NCBI GenBank assembly: GCA_902768605.1
Contig: CACXLY010000066.1
Coordinates: 1-14,155, forward strand
Length of the DNA stretch: 14,155 nucleotides
Direction of reading: 5' to 3'
DNA from: an uncultured Bacteroidales bacterium
GTDB taxonomy: Bacteria > Bacteroidota > Bacteroidia > Bacteroidales > Bacteroidaceae
Shown in pieces: positions 1-6,289 of this stretch. The notes under the pieces were generated by a model. It saw only the letters and a program-made list of their open reading frames with translations, was not told where the DNA came from and did no database searches. The stretch's first letter is position 1. Every line of letters starts with the position of its first letter. A program made the position numbers and the translations under genes.

Positions 1-418
1 TTTGAAATTCGATCGTGCCCTGTACTGGGTAGAGTGTGGCGCACAGCCCACCGACACGGTTCGCAACATCCTGTCCGGCGAAGGTGTTTATCTCATGAAG
101 CACCTGCGTGGTGGCGTCAAGAAGGGCGCTTTTGACGAGGCAGCATGCCAGGCAAAGTTTGATGCTTGGAAGGCTGACAGGCAGAAGGGTCTGAGTCAGG
201 TAACGGCTAAGAACGAAGCCGACAAGAAGGCTGCGGAAGCAGAGAGACTGAAGGCAGAGAAGAAAGCCAACGAAGAGATCGCGAAGAAGGTAGCCGACAA
301 GAAGGCTGCTGAGGCTGTCGCAAAGGCTGAAGCTGAGGCTGCTGCAAAGGCAGAGGAAGCTGCTGAGGCTGCACCGGCTGCTGAGGGTGAAACAACAGAA
401 ACTCCCGCAGAAGCTTAA
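1..418 (+). CDS. rpsP: 30S ribosomal protein bS16, 3' part (5' end outside window)
   Basis: Component of the small ribosomal subunit. The reading frame is open from the first bases, and the TTG at position 2 is an internal leucine codon, not a start, because bS16 normally has about 35-40 residues before this point. The visible core ([19 protein letters not shown], then [12 protein letters not shown]) is the typical second half of bS16, including the strongly conserved [12 protein letters not shown] segment. After roughly residue 60 of the visible part the protein becomes a tail of about 75 residues rich in Ala, Lys and Glu, ending in PAEA. It looks like a charged helix or coiled coil. Enteric bS16 is only about 80 residues long; a long tail is a common feature of Bacteroidetes bS16. 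The stop codon is TAA at 416-418 and a clear intrinsic terminator follows. Confidence 0.95.
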   Translation, partial: LKFDRALYWVECGAQPTDTVRNILSGEGVYLMKHLRGGVKKGAFDEAACQAKFDAWKADRQKGLSQVTAKNEADKKAAEAERLKAEKKANEEIAKKVADKKAAEAVAKAEAEAAAKAEEAAEAAPAAEGETTETPAEA

Positions 419-469
419 CATCAATCACAAACCATTATTTCAATTAGACTTTTTCCAACCAACCAAAAC

Positions 470-507
470 GAAGGGCGTTGCCGTGAGGCAATGCCCTTCA
501 TATTTTA
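470..507 (+). terminator. Intrinsic terminator of rpsP
   Basis: A 13-bp stem (470-482 with 487-499, one G-T wobble) closes on a GTGA tetraloop and is followed by the T-rich stretch TATTTTATAT. It lies 52 bp after the rpsP stop codon. The stem also separates rpsP from the convergent sugar gene that ends at 562. Confidence 0.85.
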
Positions 508-561
508 TATCAAGCCTTGAAACAAAACCTGACGTGTCTAATCGGCTACTTTGACGGGGCC

Positions 562-2766
562 TCAAACGACATAGGCATTCAGCACCTCGATGACGCGGCG
601 GATTTCGTCGTCCGTCATGAGGGGCGACATCGGGAGTGAGAGGATTTCGCGGTGGATGCGCTCGCTGATGGGGAAAGAGAGGGCGTTCCATTCGCTGTAG
701 GCTTGCTGCTGATGCGGCGGGATGGGATAGTGCACCATCGTCGCGATGCCGTGGCGCGACAGGTACTCGCGCAGGTTGTTGCGCTCCGGCGTACGGATGG
801 GATAGACGTGCCAGACGTTTTCCCTGGCATCGGATGGCGCCTGCGGCAACGTAATCAAAGGGTTCACGATGCCTTCGCTATAAGCCCGGGCGACCTTCCG
901 TCGCGCCTCGTTGTCGGCATCCAGGCGCTTCAACTTCAGACACAGCACGGCCGCCTGTATCTCGTCCATGCGGCTGTTGAGCCCCTTCATGCGGTTGACG
1001 TACTTCTCTGAGCTGCCGTAGTTCGACATGGCACGAACGTAGTCCGCCAGCGCCTCATCGTCGGTCATGACACAGCCCGCGTCGCCCAACGCACCGAGAT
1101 TCTTGCCGGGATAGAAGCTGAAGCCAGCCGCATCGCCAAGATGCCCGGCACGAACGCCTTGATACATGGCGCCCTGAGCCTGCGCGACATCCTCGACCAC
1201 CTTCAGGCCATACTTCCGGGCCACCTCCGCAATCGGCTTCATGTCGCAGACACGTCCGTAGAGGTGCACCACCATGATGGCTTTCGTGCGCTCCGTAATG
1301 AGTTCCTCTATGCCATCGGGATTGATGAGGTAGTCCTCCATGCGCGGTTCGCAGAGGACAGGCTGCAGCCCGGCGCGGCTCACCGCCAGGATACTGGCGA
1401 TGTAGGTGTTGGAGGGCACGATGACTTCTGCATCGTCGCCCCATCCGAACATGTTTTTATAGGCCACGAGTATCATTGTCAGGGCGTCGAGGCAGTTGCC
1501 GGTCGGCACGCAATATTTGCAGCCGCAATACTCCGCAAAGGCTTTGCTGAAGCGCTTGTTCTCCTCGCCCAGCAGGTACCATCCGCCCTTAACGACACGC
1601 GACACTTCAGCCGTCAGCTCCGGCTCGAAGGAATCAGAGATGCGCTGAAGGTCGAGGTAGGGGACAGGACGTCCAGCCCCCTCCCCGCTCCCCCTTTGGG
1701 GGAGTGCCTCAATGCCGCCGCCCCGCTCCGGAGCACTCCCCCGAAGAGGAAGCGTGGAGGGAGCCGTGAGGGGACTTATCTCGTAGGTGTCGTAGCAGAC
1801 GGCTCTGCCGCCGAAGCCTTCTTTCTGGAAGATGAGCCCTTCGTTCAGGACGCGTCCGCCCTCCTCATTGGATGTACCGAAGTCCACATAGTCGAACTGC
1901 TTGTATCGCTCGTTGATGAGATGGCGCAGCAACAGGTCGAGAGCGCCGTAGGCCCTGCCCTCGTCGCCGCTCGCCATGTATTGCACATGCGCCACCTTTC
2001 GGCACTCGAAGATGACGATGCCGGCTACGATGCGCTTCTCGTGGCGCACGATGTAGAGCTTGATATTCTTTGGGAACTGGCTCATGAGCAGAGCCATCTC
2101 CTGCATTGTATGCGTCGGCGTGGCGTTGTGATGCTTCATGAGGACGTCCTCCAGGAGTGTCCAATACTCCTTCAGCGTCTGCATGTCGCCCTCCGTCATG
2201 CGGTCGATGTAGAAGCCGTGGTCAACAGCCTTGCGGGCCTGCTGGATGCGCGACGCCCTCATCTTCATCGGGTTCCGCATCGATACACAGGTGCTGACGA
2301 GCCGCCTCGTCAGTCTTGCCCCGGCGCGGAACAAGGCGTAGAGGTCTTCTCCGGAAGGGATGCTACTATATATATAAGGTATAGGCTTATAGACGATACG
2401 TGTGACCTGCATCATGTCGCGATAGTACTGCACGATGGCCTGCATCATGTCCAGGACCTCCTTCTGAGTCACCTCCGGCAGCACAATCAGTCCGCCATAG
2501 GTCAGTCCCTGATGAGAATAGACCGTCTGCTGCTCCTTGTCCCAGTTTGCGGGGAAGACAGCCACGAGGTCTTTCGTCGTGAGGCGTCTCTCCTTGAATT
2601 CCTCGTCGGGCGAGATGCCTGCATAGATCAGGAGAGAACAGTCGAAGAAGCGGTCGGAATGGTAATCCATGAAGTTACGCTTCAAGAGGAAGGTGCCGTT
2701 CTTCGACATCTCCACAAACGCGTCCCACGTCTCCTTGCGGTTTATAGAATAAGGTATAATTGTCAT
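562..2766 (-). CDS. Fusion of GNAT/FemAB-like acyltransferase and DegT/DnrJ/EryC1/StrS sugar aminotransferase
   Basis: A 734-residue protein with two enzyme domains. Residues 1-330 look like a GNAT/FemAB-type acyltransferase; FGTS at 296-299 and KEGFGGR at 315-321 are typical of the C-terminal end of such proteins beside Bacteroidetes sugar aminotransferases. Residues 367-734 are a complete PLP aminotransferase of the DegT family: PYLDLQRI at the start, D526 and Q529 in EDVAQAQGA, the PLP lysine K555 in [12 protein letters not shown], then [10 protein letters not shown] and [12 protein letters not shown]. Residues 331-366 are a Pro/Gly/Arg-rich linker encoded by an inserted palindromic repeat. 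The start at 2766 ([11 protein letters not shown]) is preferred to 2814, because the extra residues come from the heptad repeat upstream. It follows an FdtA/QdtA-type isomerase gene, so the likely role is transamination and then N-acylation of a dTDP-keto-sugar. In related genomes the two domains are, as I recall, usually separate proteins. The sugar product is unknown. Confidence 0.88.
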   Translation of the reverse strand: MTIIPYSINRKETWDAFVEMSKNGTFLLKRNFMDYHSDRFFDCSLLIYAGISPDEEFKERRLTTKDLVAVFPANWDKEQQTVYSHQGLTYGGLIVLPEVTQKEVLDMMQAIVQYYRDMMQVTRIVYKPIPYIYSSIPSGEDLYALFRAGARLTRRLVSTCVSMRNPMKMRASRIQQARKAVDHGFYIDRMTEGDMQTLKEYWTLLEDVLMKHHNATPTHTMQEMALLMSQFPKNIKLYIVRHEKRIVAGIVIFECRKVAHVQYMASGDEGRAYGALDLLLRHLINERYKQFDYVDFGTSNEEGGRVLNEGLIFQKEGFGGRAVCYDTYEISPLTAPSTLPLRGSAPERGGGIEALPQRGSGEGAGRPVPYLDLQRISDSFEPELTAEVSRVVKGGWYLLGEENKRFSKAFAEYCGCKYCVPTGNCLDALTMILVAYKNMFGWGDDAEVIVPSNTYIASILAVSRAGLQPVLCEPRMEDYLINPDGIEELITERTKAIMVVHLYGRVCDMKPIAEVARKYGLKVVEDVAQAQGAMYQGVRAGHLGDAAGFSFYPGKNLGALGDAGCVMTDDEALADYVRAMSNYGSSEKYVNRMKGLNSRMDEIQAAVLCLKLKRLDADNEARRKVARAYSEGIVNPLITLPQAPSDARENVWHVYPIRTPERNNLREYLSRHGIATMVHYPIPPHQQQAYSEWNALSFPISERIHREILSLPMSPLMTDDEIRRVIEVLNAYVV
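1671..1775. repeat. GC-rich palindromic element inserted in frame in the fusion gene
   Basis: This 105-bp element is two inverted half-elements, each with a small internal hairpin (CTCCCCC, TTT, GGGGGAG in the left half). Its ends are GTCC and GGGGAC. The 31 bases at 1677-1707 recur exactly, in reverse complement, at 11223-11253. The length is 35 codons, so the frame is kept. Read on the minus strand it gives the linker with [12 protein letters not shown] and LPQRGSGEG. It sits exactly at the junction between the acyltransferase and aminotransferase domains. Confidence 0.85.
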
Positions 2767-2782
2767 CTTAATGTTTTTTTGA

Positions 2783-2904
2783 CAAAGGACTGACGACAAC
2801 GGACAACGGACCATTGACGGCAGACTTTCCGTTGTCCGCTGTCCGCTGTCCGTTGTCTATTGTGCGTGGTCATTCGTCCGTTGTCTGTTGTCCGTTGTCT
2901 TTAG
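2783..2904. repeat. 7-bp heptad array in two opposing orientations
   Basis: From 2828 to 2904 there are 11 consecutive 7-bp units in perfect register. Six are close to TCCGTTG, for example at 2828, 2849, 2877 and 2891; the others are degenerate (TCTATTG, TGCGTGG, TCATTCG, TCTTTAG). From 2783 to 2824 the reverse-complement unit CAACGGA appears, exact at 2797 and 2804 and degenerate around them. The two arms can pair: 2795-2810 with 2828-2843, 15 of 16 positions. The array fills the gap between the isomerase gene and the fusion gene and runs into the 3' end of the isomerase gene. Confidence 0.85.
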
Positions 2905-3322
2905 TCAACCTGATAAATTCCTCGTAATCGTGAATGTAGTCCTCTGCCACATACTCCTCCGACGCAAGGCTGATGCAGGCCGCCCCCTTTGTGAAGTTCA
3001 TCAGCTTGCACCACACCAGTGGCGGGATATATACTCCCCGGCTGGGGTCGTCCATGTGGAGGAGGAGCTGCTGCTCTCCGTCGTCGAGTTCGATGTCGAA
3101 ACTACCCCCGATGGGAAACAGCACCATCTCGCAAGTGCGGTGTGCGTGGTCGCCCCGCAGACTCTCGTCCTGGATGTCGTACGTCCAGAAGATGCGTCTT
3201 ATGGGGAACGGTATGTGGCGTTCTGCCTCTCCGAAAGCCAGGCTGCCTCGCTTGTCGGAAACCTTAGGAAGCTGCACTAAGAAGCATCCTTTTGGCAATA
3301 AAGATGTGTTAATAGGGCTCAT
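2870..3322 (-). CDS. FdtA/QdtA-type cupin, dTDP-4-keto-6-deoxyglucose 3,4-ketoisomerase family
   Basis: A 150-residue single-domain cupin of the WxcM/FdtA/QdtA type. These enzymes move the keto group of dTDP-4-keto-6-deoxyglucose from C4 to C3, which prepares the sugar for amination at C3. Visible motifs are KVSDKRGSLAFGE near residues 20-32, RRIFWTYDI (42-50) and RGDHAHRTCE (56-65), whose histidines H59 and H61 correspond to the catalytic pair of the family. PPLVWCKLMNF follows later. The ATG at 3320-3322 lies 18 bp after a TAACTTTG promoter box. The last nine residues, DNGQQTTDE, are read from the heptad repeat and are probably not part of the fold. The next gene downstream on the same strand is the aminotransferase fusion, 103 bp away, so the two probably form one operon. 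FdtA and QdtA give different epimers and cannot be told apart here. Confidence 0.9.
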   Translation of the reverse strand: MSPINTSLLPKGCFLVQLPKVSDKRGSLAFGEAERHIPFPIRRIFWTYDIQDESLRGDHAHRTCEMVLFPIGGSFDIELDDGEQQLLLHMDDPSRGVYIPPLVWCKLMNFTKGAACISLASEEYVAEDYIHDYEEFIRLTKDNGQQTTDE

Positions 3323-3340
3323 TTATTATGAATTTCTGCA

Positions 3341-3348
3341 CAAAGTTA
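3341..3348 (-). promoter_or_regulatory. Promoter -7 box of the sugar operon
   Basis: On the minus strand the sequence is TAACTTTG, a full match to the Bacteroidetes TAnnTTTG box, ending 18 bp before the isomerase ATG. No good TTTG box is visible about 20 bp further upstream. The upstream region is shared with the divergent tRNA-Ser promoter. Confidence 0.6.
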
Positions 3349-3366
3349 CAAAAAAATCCTGAAATG

Positions 3367-3398
3367 CTTGCGTGGTTCGCAAAAAAACTCTACCTTTG
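3367..3398 (+). promoter_or_regulatory. Promoter of the tRNA-Ser / tRNA-Glu unit
   Basis: CTTG at 3367-3370, a 20-bp spacer, then TACCTTTG at 3391-3398, matching the Bacteroidetes -33/-7 pattern. The tRNA starts 59 bp downstream, so the primary transcript would have a leader of about 50 nt. Confidence 0.65.
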
Positions 3399-3457
3399 CA
3401 ACCGCAACGAGAGAAAGAAGGCGGTTTTTGCACCACTTCAAGCTCTGCGGCATGGAA

Positions 3458-3544
3458 GGAAGTTTGGGTGAGTGGCTGAAACCACCAGTTTGCTAAACTG
3501 ACGTGCGGGTTACCGTACCGGGGGTTCGAATCCCCCAGCTTCCG
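3458..3544 (+). tRNA. tRNA-Ser(GCU), reads AGC/AGU
   Basis: An 87-nt class II tRNA with a long variable arm. Acceptor GGAAGTT pairs with AGCTTCC (one G-U), the discriminator base is G as expected for serine, and the T arm is GGGGG, TTCGAAT, CCCCC. The anticodon loop TTGCTAA puts GCT at 3492-3494. The 3' CCA is not encoded; CAAAG follows. Confidence 0.95.
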
Positions 3545-3550
3545 CAAAGC

Positions 3551-3684
3551 GACGAGACGCTAAGAAGCGAGTTAAATCGTAAACAGTAAATCGTCAGAGG
3601 ACGAGATGAAGCGAGTTAAATCGTAAACAGTAAATCGTCAGAGGACGAGATGCAGCGAGTTAAATCGTAAATAGTAAATCGTCA
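3551..3684. repeat. Three tandem copies of a 44-bp unit between two tRNA genes
   Basis: Copies start at 3551 (49 bp), 3600 (44 bp) and 3644 (41 bp, cut short). Each begins with GACGAGA and contains GCGAGTTAAATCGTAAA and TAAATCGTC. Inside each unit are heptads: AAATCGT, then AAACAGT (or AAATAGT), then AAATCGT, for example at 3574, 3581 and 3588. The repeat fills almost all of the 155-bp gap between tRNA-Ser and tRNA-Glu and would be part of their transcript. Confidence 0.85.
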
Positions 3685-3699
3685 AATCGTAAATAATAT

Positions 3700-3771
3700 G
3701 GCGCTTTCGTCTAGCGGCTAGGACACATGCCTCTCACGCATGGAACACGGGTTCGATTCCCGTAGGCGCTA
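3700..3771 (+). tRNA. tRNA-Glu(CUC), reads GAG
   Basis: A 72-nt tRNA without encoded CCA. The anticodon stem is CATGC with GCATG, the loop CTCTCAC, and the anticodon CTC is at 3733-3735. The T arm is ACGGG, TTCGATT, CCCGT. Acceptor GGCGCTT pairs with AGGCGCT, with G-U at the first pair. The TTCGTCTAG D-arm start is typical of tRNA-Glu. It probably shares the upstream tRNA-Ser promoter, because no promoter box is visible in the repeat between them. Confidence 0.95.
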
Positions 3772-3788
3772 CAAACGGACGAGGAGAG

Positions 3789-3830
3789 AAAGAGCGAAGC
3801 ATCACAAACGATGCCTCGCTCTTTTCTTTT
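3789..3830 (+). terminator. Intrinsic terminator of the tRNA unit
   Basis: A 15-bp stem (3789-3803 with 3810-3824, one A-C mismatch), loop ACAAAC, then TCTTTT. It begins 18 bp after tRNA-Glu. Confidence 0.85.
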
Positions 3831-3876
3831 GCATAATATAGCAATTGGCGCGCTGGCCGCCCTATCATCGCCTTGC

Positions 3877-4094
3877 AAAAAGCACCAAAGGTGCGACAGA
3901 ACACAGACGGGGGTGTCAACCCCCGGGCCGGTATCATTTACTACATCAAAGCCCTGGAAGGGCGACAGAATATGTGATTTACATGAATTCAACTTGCTTT
4001 TGGGTTCTGTCGTCCTTTTCAGGACTTTCTTTTCCGTCGCATCATTACCGGGGGTTGCACCCCCGTCTGTGGTCTTTCGTCTCTTCGAGACTTT
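3877..4094. repeat. Composite palindrome with four small hairpin modules
   Basis: A 218-bp inverted structure. Two modules read forward (3877-3902, 3948-3970) and two read in reverse (4004-4028, 4071-4094). In its own orientation each module is AAA, a 4-5 bp stem-loop, then GAC(A)GA. The stems differ but stay paired: GCACC with GGTGC, GCCC with GGGC, GTCCT with AGGAC, GTCTC with GAGAC. Between modules, each half has a stem CGGGGGT / ACCCCCG (3908-3925 and 4049-4065) next to CACAGAC. No gene is visible here; the open frames seen across it are low-quality. Confidence 0.8.
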
Positions 4095-4152
4095 AGCAAG
4101 CCCTGTCTGCTGCGTTTCATCCGAAATACTGATGTATAAGTTCGTAGAATCC

Positions 4153-4284
4153 CACAGCAAGCGTCGGCCAACGCTACAGCAAGGAACGGCCTTTCCCACA
4201 GCAAGCGTCAGCCAACGCCACAGCAAGGAACGGCCTTTCCCACAGCAAGGAAACGCCAACGCTACAGCAAGCGTCGGCCGACGC
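4153..4284. repeat. 22-bp palindromic satellite, array 1 (six units)
   Basis: Six units in exact 22-bp register starting at 4153, 4175, 4197, 4219, 4241 and 4263. Each is CACAGCAA (or TACAGCAA) plus a 14-bp imperfect palindrome. Palindrome forms alternate: GCGTCGGCCAACGC type and GGAACGGCCTTTCC type. The last unit has a perfect palindrome, GCGTCGGCCGACGC. The array ends at CACGTGAAGG. No spacers and no coding capacity in one frame, since 22 is not a multiple of 3. Confidence 0.9.
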
Positions 4285-4354
4285 CACGTGAAGGGATTGC
4301 GCCGGGCTTGTGTCAGGATGCAAACTGCTCCCCTTTACGGGACTCCAACATAGC

Positions 4355-4396
4355 ATAAGTGGGATGCGTCAGAATACTTTGACACATCCCACTTAT
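4355..4396. terminator. Long hairpin downstream of the envelope operon
   Basis: Twelve perfect pairs (4355-4366 with 4385-4396), one mismatch, four more pairs, and an 8-base loop GAATACTT. It starts 43 bp past the stop codon of the last operon gene (minus strand). There is no T-run after it on the minus strand, so it may act as a 3'-end stabiliser or processing point rather than a classic intrinsic terminator. Confidence 0.55.
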
Positions 4397-4439
4397 CGTA
4401 AGGAGGCTTTTTGTGGCTCCTGTCTGCTGTCGTCTTACC

Positions 4440-6263
4440 TTACTTGACCAGCACTTTCTTCATGAAGCCCTCGTCCGTGCGGATGAGGTTGATGCCCTTT
4501 TGCGTTGTCGGGAGCTTGCGGCCGCTGAGGTCATAAACCTCCTGCTCACTGGCCGAGGCGCCCTTCACCTGCTCTATTGCCGTGGCAAAGACGATGTTTG
4601 ACTGCGCGGCATTTACAATCTTGCCCGAGCTTCTGTCAATGAGCAGAGCGATGGCCTTAAGATTTGACTTGTCCTGGATCAAGGAGTTGTTCGAGATGCT
4701 GCCTGTGTAGCTGTACTTCTGCGGAGTGCTTGAGTCGATGTTCGGGTCAATAGAGTTGTTGACGCCATTCAGCACGCTCCATCCTGCCACTGCTACGTGG
4801 TTGTACTTCACGCCTGTAACCGAAGAGCCTTGGCTGCTCCACCAAGCCATGTCGCCACCCTGGCCGCTGCCGCTGTAGTAGTTTTGCTGAGCCCAGTCGC
4901 TGCCGGTGCCGCTCATGCCGTCCTCTGTCAGGACGAAGGCGATGGCGTATTTGTCGTTGTATCCCGTGCTGGCGAAACGGGTCGTCGTATTGAAGATGAC
5001 GCTCTTCTGGTCAGCACTCTCCCACTCGGCCTCCAGGTCGATGGCTGCTATGGCTACTCTGTCGAAGGACTGGTTCAGGGCACTCTTCAGCGAAGAGAAC
5101 GAGGGGTCTGCCTCGAACTGACGGTCGGTGATGGAGTTGGGGAAACCAGACGTGTAAGTGTTGATGACGGAGCTGTAGGCATCGATTGCCATGGGGTCGC
5201 TGTAGTGAGCTGCAATCTGCACCACCTGGTCGCCATACGCTTCGTGCACCTTCTCCATGCCTACCGTTCCCCTTGGGCACCAACCGCACCACGTACCGGT
5301 AAACTCCTCGATGACTGGCGTGATGGACAGCTTCTCGTTTACCGTAATGATGAAGCCCTTGCCGCTATTTGCCACAGCCGTATTCGGCTCGCCGTTGACC
5401 TTGGTAACTGTCACGACTTTCTGCGACTGACCAGCCTCTTCGGCTGCCTCGAACGTGATGTCGATAGTCTTTGTGCCGTTAGTGGTCATTGCTGCGAAGG
5501 ACTTGCTTGTCTCCTCGCTGGGCTCGCCGTCGTCAGAAGTAATCGTGTAGGCAATCGACTTGACAGGGTTGGCGCCCTTGTTCGAGATGGTGATGGGGAT
5601 TGATTTCTTTTCACCCTTCGCCAGAATGGTTTCGCCGAAGTCCTCCACCGTGACGCAGTTGGTCGGGAATGACTCGGACTCTACCAAGATCTGCAGAGCC
5701 AGCCTGCCGTAGTTGTAGCCGTAGAAATCGTTCCATGCACCATAGCTCGTGCCACTGCTCACGCGGTAGAAGAAGCTGTTTGGCATGTCGGAGCCATACG
5801 CCATGACAGGGTAAGACTTTCTGCTGATGCTGATGGTGTAGCCCACATAGATGTCCTGATGGTTTATCTCGAAAGGCGTCTCCAGCTCAACCTCGTTGAG
5901 TCCGCTCTTGATGCTGTTTTTGGAGACCGTCTGCCTGTAGTCGGCACGGATGCTGCCCTGCGTCGGAAGCGACGTGGATATCCATACCCTCATGGCACTG
6001 CTGATGGCAGAAACGTCGTTGCCAAGCCAGAGACGTACGGCCTTAATAGTGGCGCCGCTGACCATCTCTTCGCTGGCAGGAATCTTGATGGCTGCATCAA
6101 TGGTGATCTTCGAGCTGTAGCCGAGGTGCCCGTCATAGGGCAGGTTGTCTGCGTCGGCCTCATTGAAGTAGCCCCACCATGTTTGGTTTTCACCGACTGT
6201 AATGTCTGCTTTGCCGATGATTGCAAAGAAGAAAGAAAGAACGAATAGTAATGTCTTTTTCAT
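4440..6263 (-). CDS. Secreted Omp28-like protein with thioredoxin-type CGWC motif
   Basis: A 607-residue exported protein. The start at 6263 gives a clean signal peptide (MKKTLLFVLSFFFAIIGKA); the earlier ATG at 6293 overlaps the preceding gene and adds polar residues. Residues about 21-200 form a beta-rich domain of unknown function, 205-310 look like an Ig-like or CARDB-like module (ITISNKGANPVKSIAYTI), and 315-575 resemble the Omp28-related family, beginning EEFTGTWCGWCPRG with C326 and C329 as a thioredoxin-type CxxC. The tail has VYDLSGRKLPTTQKG, a segment common at the ends of secreted Prevotella-type proteins and similar to part of type IX secretion C-terminal domains. It lies 26 bp after the small secreted protein gene, so it is in the same operon. 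A role in surface thiol chemistry is inferred only. Confidence 0.85.
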   Translation of the reverse strand: MKKTLLFVLSFFFAIIGKADITVGENQTWWGYFNEADADNLPYDGHLGYSSKITIDAAIKIPASEEMVSGATIKAVRLWLGNDVSAISSAMRVWISTSLPTQGSIRADYRQTVSKNSIKSGLNEVELETPFEINHQDIYVGYTISISRKSYPVMAYGSDMPNSFFYRVSSGTSYGAWNDFYGYNYGRLALQILVESESFPTNCVTVEDFGETILAKGEKKSIPITISNKGANPVKSIAYTITSDDGEPSEETSKSFAAMTTNGTKTIDITFEAAEEAGQSQKVVTVTKVNGEPNTAVANSGKGFIITVNEKLSITPVIEEFTGTWCGWCPRGTVGMEKVHEAYGDQVVQIAAHYSDPMAIDAYSSVINTYTSGFPNSITDRQFEADPSFSSLKSALNQSFDRVAIAAIDLEAEWESADQKSVIFNTTTRFASTGYNDKYAIAFVLTEDGMSGTGSDWAQQNYYSGSGQGGDMAWWSSQGSSVTGVKYNHVAVAGWSVLNGVNNSIDPNIDSSTPQKYSYTGSISNNSLIQDKSNLKAIALLIDRSSGKIVNAAQSNIVFATAIEQVKGASASEQEVYDLSGRKLPTTQKGINLIRTDEGFMKKVLVK

Positions 6264-6289
6264 TTTATAAGGAATTAATGGTTTGTTTG

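Noticed and set aside
2..418. TTG at position 2 as the start of rpsP
   Set aside because: The bS16 N-terminal half is missing, so this leucine codon is internal and the gene is cut by the window edge.
1141..2793. 550-codon open frame on the plus strand opposite the fusion gene
   Set aside because: It is antisense to a protein with clear catalytic motifs, shows no recognisable domain, and is the kind of open frame that GC-rich coding DNA produces by chance.
2767..2814. Longer N-terminus of the fusion protein starting at 2814
   Set aside because: The added residues ([16 protein letters not shown]) come from the heptad array; MTIIPYSIN is the natural start.
3877..4094. Insertion sequence
   Set aside because: No transposase frame or target-site duplication is visible; the structure is a non-coding palindrome.
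4153..4284. CRISPR array
   Set aside because: Units are contiguous 22-mers with no unique spacers and no cas genes are present.
3711..4356. Several open frames of 60-180 codons between tRNA-Glu and the envelope operon
   Set aside because: They cross the tRNA, the composite palindrome and the 22-bp array and have no protein-like composition.
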